Below are positions 1 to 5,372 of a stretch of 7,013 bases of DNA, in pieces. A program made the position numbers and the translations under genes. Source of the stretch: Anaerolineales bacterium UBA3905 (GTDB lineage Bacteria; Chloroflexota; Anaerolineae; Caldilineales; Caldilineaceae); contig DGFH01000210.1 in NCBI GenBank assembly GCA_002391565.1, forward strand, positions 1,141 through 8,153, in the 5' to 3' direction. Positions within the stretch are counted from its first letter, which is position 1. Each line of letters opens with the position of its first letter. The notes beneath the pieces are model-generated. The model was not told where the DNA came from. It was given only the letters and a program-made list of their open reading frames with translations, and did no database searches.

Positions 1-299
1 TTGCGCAGCGCCTGGATGCCGCCTGCGGTCGCACACGCGCCAATGGCGACCAGAAACTTCGACGCCTCGCGGATCTCGCGGATGCGTTCGGCGTCGCCCG
101 GCGTGGTGATCGAGCCTTCGACCAGCGACACGTCATACGGCCCTTCCAGCACCGCGCGCGACGCTTCGAGAAAATAGGCGATCTCGACCTGCCCGGTCAC
201 TGCCAGCAACTCGTCTTCACAGTCGAGCAGGCTGAGCTGACAACCGTCGCACGAGGCAAATTTCCAGACCGCCAGCCGTGGTTTGCGTTTGGTTGCCAT
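1..299 (-). CDS. hydD: [NiFe]-hydrogenase delta (small) subunit, HydD-like, partial (N-terminal 99 residues)
   Basis: The N-terminal 99 residues of the electron-transferring small subunit of a cytosolic group 3 [NiFe]-hydrogenase; the rest lies beyond the left edge. Visible are the opening CDGCQ motif with C17 and C20, a further C27, an EGSITT motif (residues 61-66) and a GACATAGG loop with C89. In this family C17, C20 and C89 are three of the ligands of the [4Fe-4S] cluster closest to the NiFe site; the fourth would be outside the window. There is no twin-arginine leader, which fits a cytosolic rather than periplasmic enzyme. The ATG at 299 follows an SD-like GGGAGGTG that overlaps the end of the gamma-subunit gene, whose stop is only 2 nt upstream, so the two are tightly coupled. 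The alternative, the homologous complex I 20 kDa subunit, is unlikely given the HydB and HydG neighbours. Confidence 0.9.
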   Translation of the reverse strand, partial: MATKRKPRLAVWKFASCDGCQLSLLDCEDELLAVTGQVEIAYFLEASRAVLEGPYDVSLVEGSITTPGDAERIREIREASKFLVAIGACATAGGIQALR

Positions 300-301
300 C
301 G

Positions 302-1180
302 TTACACCTCCCACCTGCCAAAGAAGCGCTGAATGCGATCCATGCGAAAGACCGGGCCGTCGCGACAGACGATGTGCGGCCCAAACTGGCAGTGACCGCA
401 CATCGCCATGCCGCACTTCATGTTGCGCTCCAGCGAAAGCCAGGTTTGCGCTGCACCGACGCCGCGTTTTTGCAGCGCCTGCACTGCGTAGCGCATCATC
501 ACCTCGGGGCCGCAGAGCAGCGCGGCGGCGTTGCGCGGCTCGAAGGGCGCACGCGGGATCAGCGCCGTCACCAGACCGACGTTGCCGTGCCAGTCGCCCG
601 TGGCGCGATCCACCGTGACGTAGACTTCGAGGTCGAAGCGGGCGCGCCAGCGTTCCAACTCGGCGCGGTAGAGCATATCCTCCGGCGTGCGCGCGCCGTA
701 GAGCAGCACCACGCGCTCGTAGTCGCCCCGGTTCGCCACCAGCTGATAGAGCGCCGGACGCAGCGGCGCCAGCCCAATGCCGCCAGCCACGATCACGATG
801 TCTTTGCCCTTCAGCTCTTCGAGCGGCCAGTGCGTGCCAAAGGGACCGCGCACGCCGATCACATCGCCTTCGTGCAGCGTCGCCATGCGTCGCGTCACGG
901 CGCCCACTGCGCGCGTGGTGTGCACCAGCCGATCCGGGTCCGCCGGATCGCCGCTGATCGAGATGGGGATTTCACCCAGCCCGAAGATGTAGAGCATGTT
1001 GAACTGGCCGGGATTGAACGCGCCATGCTGGCGCGCGCTCACCGGCGTCAGCTCGACGGTGAAGGTGTCATCGTTCTCCTGCACGCGGCGGGTGACGCGG
1101 CAGCGATAGGGTTTGCAGGCGCTGGAGCCGTAGACCGGCGTCGATGGGCGCTGCAGCTTACGCAAGGGTGTTTGCATCAT
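302..1180 (-). CDS. hydG: [NiFe]-hydrogenase gamma subunit: FAD/NAD(P)-binding, [2Fe-2S] reductase
   Basis: A 292-residue ferredoxin-NADP-reductase-type subunit that passes electrons between NAD(P)(H) and the iron-sulfur chain of the hydrogenase. An N-terminal FAD-binding barrel (about residues 20-115) carries the flavin motif IPISISG (71-77) and GPFG (112-115). A nucleotide-binding Rossmann half follows, with GGIGLAPLRP (133-142), YGAR (161-164) and CGPEVM (223-228). The C-terminal [2Fe-2S] loop has C256, C261, C264 and C272 in a Cx4Cx2Cx7C pattern, typical of the HydG/PyrK/AsrB group. The ATG at 1180 lies behind a GGAAGGAGGGAG ribosome site; a second ATG directly after it (1177) is nearly equivalent. 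It sits 16 nt after the beta-subunit gene and 2 nt before the delta-subunit gene. AsrB of sulfite reductase and PyrK are relatives, but the adjacent HydB and hydrogenase small subunit fix the role. Confidence 0.92.
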   Translation of the reverse strand: MMQTPLRKLQRPSTPVYGSSACKPYRCRVTRRVQENDDTFTVELTPVSARQHGAFNPGQFNMLYIFGLGEIPISISGDPADPDRLVHTTRAVGAVTRRMATLHEGDVIGVRGPFGTHWPLEELKGKDIVIVAGGIGLAPLRPALYQLVANRGDYERVVLLYGARTPEDMLYRAELERWRARFDLEVYVTVDRATGDWHGNVGLVTALIPRAPFEPRNAAALLCGPEVMMRYAVQALQKRGVGAAQTWLSLERNMKCGMAMCGHCQFGPHIVCRDGPVFRMDRIQRFFGRWEV

Positions 1181-1196
1181 GAGTCTCCCTCCTTCC

Positions 1197-2360
1197 TCAC
1201 GTCATCTCCAGGATCGGCTCGGCGGACGGCTGACCTACATCCTCGGCGCGCAGCGCGGCCACCTCCGCCGTCAGATCGATGCCAACCGGGCACCACGTAA
1301 TGCAGCGCCCGCAGCCAACGCAGCCGATGCTGCCAAATTGATCCTGCCAGCCCGCCAGCTTGTGCGTCAGCCACTGGCGATAACGCGCCTTCGCCGAGGT
1401 GCGGATGCTGCCGCTGGAGATGAACGAGAACGCAGTCGAGAAGCACGAATCGGTGCGCCGCCAGCGTTCGGCGATCTGCCCGGTCAGGTCGGTCGTGTCT
1501 TCGATGGTGAAGCAGAAGCAGGTGGGGCAGACCAGCGTGCAGTTGCCACAGGTCAGGCAGCGCTCGGCGACCGCGTCCCAGTGCGGGTGCTCGACGTTGC
1601 GGTAGAGCAGTTCCTGCAAGCCGGCGGTCTCCAGCGCGCGCCCCATCTGGCTTGCCGCCTGCGCCACGACCGCCTCCGCCAGCTCGATCTCGCCCTCACT
1701 CGCCGCGCGATGGGGAAGCTCCGCCAACACCTCGGCGCCGCGCTCACTGCCCACGGCGACGACGAAGCGATGTTCGCCCTCCAACAGCTCGGTCAGCGCC
1801 AGGTCGTAGCCGGGCCCGACGGACGGCCCGGTGTCCAGCGACGCGCAGAAGCAGGTATTGCCTGCCTTGCCGCAGTTGACTGCCACGATGAAGGTGGCGC
1901 CGCGCCGCGCCTGATAATCATCGTCGATCACAGCGCCGCGCGTGTAGATTTCGTCGAGCCGTTGGATCGCGGCCAGCTCGCAGGCGCGCACGCCGATCAA
2001 GGCATAGCGCGGCGGCAGGCTGCTGTCGTCGATGAACTCGAAGCCGTCTGCGGTTTTGCGCGCCCGCCAGAGCATGCGTAGGGGAGGGCTGAGAAAGCGC
2101 TTCCAACTGTGCGGGCCTACAGTGTAGCCAAAGAGCGCGTCGTCGCCGCGCCGCGCCAACCGATAACTGCCACCTGCCTGCACGTCAGTCCAGCCGATGG
2201 GCAACTCCTCGACGCGGTCAACCGCGCCGTAGATGATGACATTGTTCTCAATTTGAGGGGCGATGACCGTATAGCCGCGCGTGCGCAGGGCGTCGAAAAG
2301 CTGCTGCAAGTCGGTGCGGTCGAGGACATACAACCGGTCGTGTGGTTCTTGTTCGGCCAT
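1197..2360 (-). CDS. hydB: [NiFe]-hydrogenase beta subunit: 4Fe-4S ferredoxin-type protein (HydB/AsrA family)
   Basis: A 387-residue iron-sulfur subunit that links the hydrogenase small subunit with the FAD-containing gamma subunit. The N-terminal and middle parts show the family's GVRACELAAI stretch (123-132) and a Cys-rich NCGKAGNTCFC segment (C163, C170, C172). The C-terminal part has two ferredoxin-type [4Fe-4S] motifs: C268, C271, C274, C278 (CLTCGNCTLVCP), with C281 and C283 close behind, and C347, C350, C353, C357 (CVGCGRCITWCP). Between them lies the DSCFSTAF...RYRQW..HK region typical of HydB and AsrA. The ATG at 2360 was chosen because GGAGAA stands 5 nt upstream; an in-frame GTG at 2441 would add 27 basic residues that do not resemble the family. 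It stops 16 nt before hydG and starts 120 nt after the carrier-like gene, a loose spacing within an otherwise tight operon. Confidence 0.91.
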   Translation of the reverse strand: MAEQEPHDRLYVLDRTDLQQLFDALRTRGYTVIAPQIENNVIIYGAVDRVEELPIGWTDVQAGGSYRLARRGDDALFGYTVGPHSWKRFLSPPLRMLWRARKTADGFEFIDDSSLPPRYALIGVRACELAAIQRLDEIYTRGAVIDDDYQARRGATFIVAVNCGKAGNTCFCASLDTGPSVGPGYDLALTELLEGEHRFVVAVGSERGAEVLAELPHRAASEGEIELAEAVVAQAASQMGRALETAGLQELLYRNVEHPHWDAVAERCLTCGNCTLVCPTCFCFTIEDTTDLTGQIAERWRRTDSCFSTAFSFISSGSIRTSAKARYRQWLTHKLAGWQDQFGSIGCVGCGRCITWCPVGIDLTAEVAALRAEDVGQPSAEPILEMT

Positions 2361-2365
2361 GATTC

Positions 2366-2371
2366 TTCTCC
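2366..2371 (-). promoter_or_regulatory. Ribosome binding site deciding the hydB start
   Basis: GGAGAA on the minus strand, five bases before the ATG at 2360. The upstream in-frame GTG (2441) has no comparable purine-rich site, so this element favours the shorter 387-residue beta subunit. Confidence 0.65.
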
Positions 2372-2422
2372 GCTGCAAAATGAAAGATGGAGCGCGGATG
2401 GTGCAGATGCGGCGGATTTGCC

Positions 2423-2439
2423 GGATTTCTGAAAAATCC
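2423..2439. repeat. Small inverted repeat in the carrier-hydB spacer
   Basis: GGATTT (2423-2428), a five-base loop and AAATCC (2434-2439) form a perfect 6-bp stem in the 120-nt spacer between the carrier-like gene and hydB. No T-run follows on the minus strand, so it does not look like a terminator. It could be an mRNA stability or processing element inside the operon, or chance; the stem is AT-rich and short. Confidence 0.3.
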
Positions 2440-2480
2440 ACGTCAATCCACTCGCCCGCGCCATCTGCGTTCCATTCACA

Positions 2481-2741
2481 CTACATGCGCGCCAATAGAT
2501 ACGCTGTCAGGTTCTCCAATGTATTGACCTTGCCATAGTCTTTGGGGGGAATCTCGACGCCGACTTCCTTGCTCAGGGCGAGCAGGAAGGTATGAAAGTC
2601 GAACGCGTCGATCTCCAACATCTCGCGGAGGTCGTCATGTGGACGCAGGTCTGCGAGGTCGGCTTCGGACGCCAGACCGCGCAACTGGTTGAGAATGAGT
2701 TGATGCAATGCGTTTCTGGTCATCGTCTTTGTCGCGATCAT
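2481..2741 (-). CDS. Acyl-carrier-protein-like small protein lacking the pantetheine Ser, first gene of the hydrogenase operon
   Basis: An 86-residue, mostly helical protein resembling acyl carrier proteins. It has a first helix (about 8-23), an acidic loop, a helix-II region reading EMLEIDAFDFHTFLLAL (40-56) and a final helix ending in LENLTAYLLARM. In carrier proteins the corresponding D-S-L/F-D motif holds the Ser that accepts 4'-phosphopantetheine; here codon 46 is GCG (Ala), so canonical loading should not be possible. The rest of the fold signature (GVEIPPKDY, the VNTLENLTAYL helix) is intact and the frame is clean. The ATG at 2741 has AGGAG eight bases upstream; an upstream in-frame start at 2822 would add 27 residues rich in charged side chains. 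It precedes hydB by 120 nt, apparently in the same transcript. The function is not known; a scaffold or assembly role is inference. Confidence 0.8.
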   Translation of the reverse strand: MIATKTMTRNALHQLILNQLRGLASEADLADLRPHDDLREMLEIDAFDFHTFLLALSKEVGVEIPPKDYGKVNTLENLTAYLLARM

Positions 2742-2826
2742 TGTCCTTTCTCCTTCGCCAGGCCACTCCTCATCAACTCGTTGGCTTTGGTGGAAGCGCC
2801 CTGGCAGTGACTTGTTGTCCACCGTC

Positions 2827-2835
2827 TGTATAGCA
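2827..2835 (-). promoter_or_regulatory. Possible extended -10 promoter of the hydrogenase operon
   Basis: The minus strand reads TGCTATACA, matching an extended -10 box (TGnTATAAT type). No good -35 hexamer lies 16-18 nt upstream, as is tolerated for extended -10 promoters. Transcription would begin near 2820, giving a leader of about 80 nt before the ATG at 2741. The site lies just downstream of the intrinsic terminator at 2880-2922, which is where an independent promoter for the operon would be needed. It was recognised by eye only. Confidence 0.35.
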
Positions 2836-2879
2836 ACCGTTAAGCTGCCACCCCCTGTCTACACTCGCCAAAGGCAAAC

Positions 2880-2922
2880 AAAAACGGCATCCTCTGGTTG
2901 GCGCGACCAACCCGGACGCCGT
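2880..2922 (-). terminator. Intrinsic terminator (or attenuator) upstream of the hydrogenase operon
   Basis: On the minus strand the arms 2918-2922/2884-2888, 2914-2916/2890-2892 and 2907-2912/2896-2901 (GGTTGG with CCAACC) build a 14-bp interrupted stem around a five-base loop. It is directly followed by TTTTTGTTTG running leftward from 2884. This is the classical stem plus U-tract pattern. It would end transcripts coming from the maturation protease side or from any promoter within 2923-3278. If such a promoter exists, the element would act as an attenuator of the hydrogenase operon. There is no T-run on the plus side, so orientation is clear. Confidence 0.65.
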
Positions 2923-3075
2923 CACTTGCAGCGTGAAACCAAAATTGGGAGAGCACGGCCGGCGTCGTTGCCAGGCCCTCGCCGGTCAACCACAACCTTG
3001 AACGAAAGACCATCGCGGCGTGCATACCATCTCTTTTCCTATCGATTTCTAGGTTGTCACGTGATATTGCTCGCA

Positions 3076-3109
3076 ATCTTCCCGGAGGCTTTGGAGCTTC
3101 CGGGAAGAT
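3076..3109. repeat. Strong 15-bp hairpin without T-tract
   Basis: ATCTTCCCGGAGGCT pairs with its partner arm through 3109, with one G.T position and a four-base loop TTGG; arm ends are ATCTTCCCGG and CCGGGAAGAT. No T-run follows on either strand, so a rho-independent terminator is not supported. A smaller perfect repeat ATTGC-TC-GCAAT (3066-3077) abuts its left side. It may be a protein-binding palindrome, an RNA processing or stability structure at the 3' end of the protease transcript, or one copy of a dispersed intergenic repeat. Confidence 0.6.
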
Positions 3110-3278
3110 AAATGGTTAACCTAGCGATCAGTAACAGGAAAGGAGATGCTCTCTCAGTCTAGCAAAACACCGACGGTGGGGAAATAGTCAACTGGCTAGT
3201 TTGTGCAAAAATTCACAAGCACACAGATAATGGGTCAAGATGCGCGTTGTATTGTTTTGTGAAGCACGGCTGAACCGG

Positions 3279-3815
3279 TCAATCGGTGACAGCATCCAGG
3301 AGAGCAAGGATCGCGGCGACGCACTTGTCCACGCCCTGTTGCACCGGGGCGCTGACTGTCTGGCCATGCGCAAACTCATGTCCTTCGACGCCCAAAACCC
3401 ACACCTGAGGCGGCAGGCGATTCAGGGTGTGCGCCAGATTAAGCAGCGCCGCCAGGTCAAAGGCATGGCTGGAGCAGAACGACAGGCTGCCCGGCAGCGA
3501 CTCCCGGCTGAGGTCAAAGCAATGCACCGTCCCTGGCGCCGCGCCCGAGTTCACCGCATCGACCACGATCAGCCGATCCACCTCCTGCCACGCGTTAAGG
3601 AGCGACGGATCGACCACGTTCGCTTCGATCACGGTGACGCCCGGCAGTTCGCGGGCGCGCAGTGCATGCGCCACCAACCGCCCGGCGGCGTCATCTCCGC
3701 GCCAGGCGTTGCCAATGCCGAGTATGAGGGTTGGCAGGGACGATTCTAGGTAGGCTGCATGCTTTGTTGACACGGTTTTTGCTCTGCAAGGCACTGTAAG
3801 AGCTGGGATGCTCAC
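3279..3815 (-). CDS. Hydrogenase maturation endopeptidase (HycI/HybD family)
   Basis: Up to 178 residues. The enzyme removes the C-terminal tail of the hydrogenase large subunit after nickel has been inserted; it acts in the cytosol and probably serves the nearby group 3b enzyme. Family marks in order are LILGIGNAWRGDD (30-42), VVDAVNSGAAPGTVHCF (84-100), SSHAFDLA (115-122) and LGVEGHEF (141-148). The three residues matching the nickel-sensing ligands of HybD (E16, D62, H93) would be D42, D86 and H117. The usual DDG(x)G appears as DDAAG. The start is uncertain: the longest frame opens with GTG at 3815 and another GTG lies at 3773, neither with a clear Shine-Dalgarno site, and the conserved core begins only near residue 28. 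The gene points the same way as the hydrogenase operon but is separated from it by over 500 nt and a terminator. Confidence 0.88.
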   Translation of the reverse strand: MSIPALTVPCRAKTVSTKHAAYLESSLPTLILGIGNAWRGDDAAGRLVAHALRARELPGVTVIEANVVDPSLLNAWQEVDRLIVVDAVNSGAAPGTVHCFDLSRESLPGSLSFCSSHAFDLAALLNLAHTLNRLPPQVWVLGVEGHEFAHGQTVSAPVQQGVDKCVAAILALLDAVTD

Positions 3816-4012
3816 GAATCAAAATGCTTTTGTCTATTTTGCACTGAGTCTACTTCACGTTTGGGGCATGAAGCATGCATCGCGCTGTTCAACGCATTTT
3901 CGTCGGTGCAACACCCTTTGACCAGCGCACCGCACGCGCCCCCGAAGTTGAAGCGCACCTTTTTTACACTGAGCATGCTACTGGTTGGGTTGTTAGCACG
4001 CTGCATACTCTG
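3816..4012. other. Spacer upstream of the maturation protease
   Basis: About 200 nt between the two-membrane-segment gene and the protease. No gene is supported; a 64-residue minus-strand frame (3812-4006) has no ribosome site and no recognisable features. The stretch near 3818-3850 is AT-rich (AAAATAGACAAAAGCATTTTGATT on the minus strand in two runs) and could hold the protease promoter, but I cannot place -35 and -10 boxes with confidence. Confidence 0.4.
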
Positions 4013-4201
4013 TTATCCCTTGGGCGGAGCATCCGCGCGCCGCTTGCGCGCAATGGCGGCGCCGGCCAACAGAAGCGCGATGCCAATGACGAAGAATGAA
4101 ACCCTAACGGTCTCTCCCCCCACAAACGGTATAATCGCGGCGATGAGAAACAGGATTCCTGCGATGAGGAATCCCCAGTTTCCAATGATGTTCTTTGACA
4201 T
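4013..4201 (-). CDS. Small two-transmembrane-segment protein of unknown function
   Basis: A 62-residue hydrophobic protein. Residues about 7-27 (GNWGFLIAGILFLIAAIIPF) and about 33-51 (SFFVIGIALLLAGAAIA) form two membrane segments joined by a short GGET turn. The C-terminal tail ARKRRADAPPKG is basic, predicting both ends on the cytoplasmic side by the positive-inside rule. The ATG at 4201 stands six bases behind AAGGTG, and the plausible hydrophobic pattern supports a real gene despite its size. It follows the M23 peptidase gene by 85 nt on the same strand and could be co-transcribed with it. I do not recognise a named family; similar short two-helix proteins are often conserved but uncharacterised. 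Confidence 0.7.
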   Translation of the reverse strand: MSKNIIGNWGFLIAGILFLIAAIIPFVGGETVRVSFFVIGIALLLAGAAIARKRRADAPPKG

Positions 4202-4286
4202 GTGGACACCTTGTGTTCTTAAGCAGGCTCACGGCACCAAGTTAGGCCGCCTGATGCGAAAGCAAAAGCAACGTTTTACAGATTGC

Positions 4287-5372
4287 TCAAGGATAGTTCT
4301 TCAGCGCAATGGGTATATAGACCCGGAATTGCCTGAACTTGATGCTATCAAAGCACACTTCTCCGCTTCCATTGGCTTCGCCTGTTGCATTGTCCAAGTA
4401 CACGTAACCAAGAATGCCATCCCAGAAGTTGTAGCTGCCCAAATAGACCCATTCATCCGAGTAGTTGAGTTGATTGATCAAAACAGGGTGATCGCCGTCT
4501 CTGTCGTGGACAACATACTCGGCATTGGTTGTTGTTGCATGGACGGCAGGCACAAAAGCAAATACAGCATAGGGTCCGGTGTGAGGCAAATCCGGACGCC
4601 AGCGCGCATAAGCGGACTCGGAGGTTTGCCGATTGGCTACGCGACGCATTGTCCAGCCGTTGCCACGGCAATCCCAGTCCCATCCGGTTCCATATTTGTA
4701 GAACCAGTCGCTTTCATCTTCCACAACGATCTCGAAGCACTGACCATCGCCCCAAAGGCAGACAGCCAGCCCACTCGGGAGGGGATCAGACCAATTGCCT
4801 TGCCAGCCAAAGGGATCGGTGACATCGCCATTATGGCGCACCTCGAAGTGAAGATGATAGGGCTGGTTCTGTCCAGTGTTACCGCTGAGCCCAATCTGCT
4901 GGCCTGTAGCAACTATGTCGTTCAGATTCACGGAGAAAGCGGCCAAGTGGGAATACCACGTCTCGTAGCCGTTGCCGTGATCAATCCGAATGGAATTCCC
5001 GTAGTATGTTGAACGCCATCCACTGAAGGTAACCCGCCCTGATGCAGCGGCCAGCACCGGAGTATTGCCCGGAAGAGCATAGTCGGTGGCATTATGGCCG
5101 TCATAGCAATATGTCCCCTGATTGGTCCAGGCCTCTCCACAATCCGGGCAATTCAGCCGTTCCTCGCCATTGTAGACAACAACGTTACCGTCGTAAGTGT
5201 AGTCAGGTGATCGGTGATCGACGTAAGCTGTTAACCGGTACGTGCCAGCAAACGGTTGACGCAGACGAATGCCTCCTTGGGCCTCTACATTGGAGCCGAA
5301 CAACCCACTGACAGCAAAAGCAAAGGCCGGCATAGCGATAGACAATAGCCTCGGCAAGTGTACGTATCTCAT
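4287..5372 (-). CDS. Secreted M23 (LytM-type) metallopeptidase with C-terminal golvesin-like domain
   Basis: A 361-residue exported protein, probably a peptidoglycan or other glycyl-bond endopeptidase. A signal peptide covers residues 1-31 with cleavage after VEA (29-31). The M23 catalytic domain (about 85-195) has H93-x3-D97 (GHNATD), YSHL with H142, and HLHFEV with H173 and H175: the zinc ligands (H93, D97, H175) and catalytic histidines are all present. Just before H93 lies a Cys cluster C75, C78 and C89, perhaps a disulfide or metal knuckle. The C-terminal part (about 213-347) resembles the golvesin/xanthan-lyase beta-sandwich, with the typical EYVVHDRDG..VLINQ..WVYLGSYNF..G..VYL and VCFDSIKF order. 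It ends with IPIALKNYP, a tail seen on many Chloroflexota secreted proteins. GGAGG lies six bases before the ATG, which overlaps the stop of the propeller gene (ATGA). Confidence 0.88.
   Translation of the reverse strand: MRYVHLPRLLSIAMPAFAFAVSGLFGSNVEAQGGIRLRQPFAGTYRLTAYVDHRSPDYTYDGNVVVYNGEERLNCPDCGEAWTNQGTYCYDGHNATDYALPGNTPVLAAASGRVTFSGWRSTYYGNSIRIDHGNGYETWYSHLAAFSVNLNDIVATGQQIGLSGNTGQNQPYHLHFEVRHNGDVTDPFGWQGNWSDPLPSGLAVCLWGDGQCFEIVVEDESDWFYKYGTGWDWDCRGNGWTMRRVANRQTSESAYARWRPDLPHTGPYAVFAFVPAVHATTTNAEYVVHDRDGDHPVLINQLNYSDEWVYLGSYNFWDGILGYVYLDNATGEANGSGEVCFDSIKFRQFRVYIPIALKNYP

Larger units (their letters stand above)
2742..3278. other. Gene-free stretch between maturation protease and hydrogenase operon
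   Basis: About 540 nt with no convincing gene. From right to left it contains an AT-richer part (about 3110-3278), a small CACC-GAC-GGTG inverted repeat with a short T-run on the minus side (3164-3178), the strong hairpin at 3076-3109, the terminator at 2880-2922, a possible extended -10 box at 2827-2835 and the AGGAG site of the carrier-like gene (2750-2754). A minus-strand frame ending at 2840 reads through the terminator stem and is judged not to be a gene. The length and structures make this the likely control region of the operon. Confidence 0.6.

Noticed and set aside
278..1300. Plus-strand frame of 340 codons opposite hydG
   Set aside because: Shadow of a GC-rich gene on the other strand; rich in Arg, His and Ala as typical for antisense frames, no domains.
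1179..2081. Plus-strand frame of 300 codons opposite hydB
   Set aside because: Antisense shadow; the minus strand encodes two intact ferredoxin motifs here.
2840..3076. Minus-strand frame of 78 codons (61 from an internal ATG at 3025) in the control region
   Set aside because: Its C-terminal third is exactly the stem and T-run of the intrinsic terminator at 2880-2922, and the protein has no recognisable features; a G+C-rich third position alone is not enough.
2812..3111. Plus-strand frame of 99 codons in the control region
   Set aside because: Covers the terminator and the hairpin, has no ribosome site and an arginine-rich, domain-free translation.
3164..3178. Possible second terminator (CACC-GAC-GGTG with TTTT on the minus strand)
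   Set aside because: The stem is only four to five base pairs with a tiny loop and the T-run is four bases, too weak to call.
3812..4006. Minus-strand frame of 64 codons between protease and small membrane protein
   Set aside because: No ribosome site, no hydrophobic or domain pattern, overlaps the start of the protease gene.
3861..5012. Long plus-strand frame of 383 codons
   Set aside because: It runs antisense to the M23 peptidase, whose zinc motifs, signal peptide and ribosome site are clear, and also across the small membrane protein gene; the translation shows no domain and no ribosome site.
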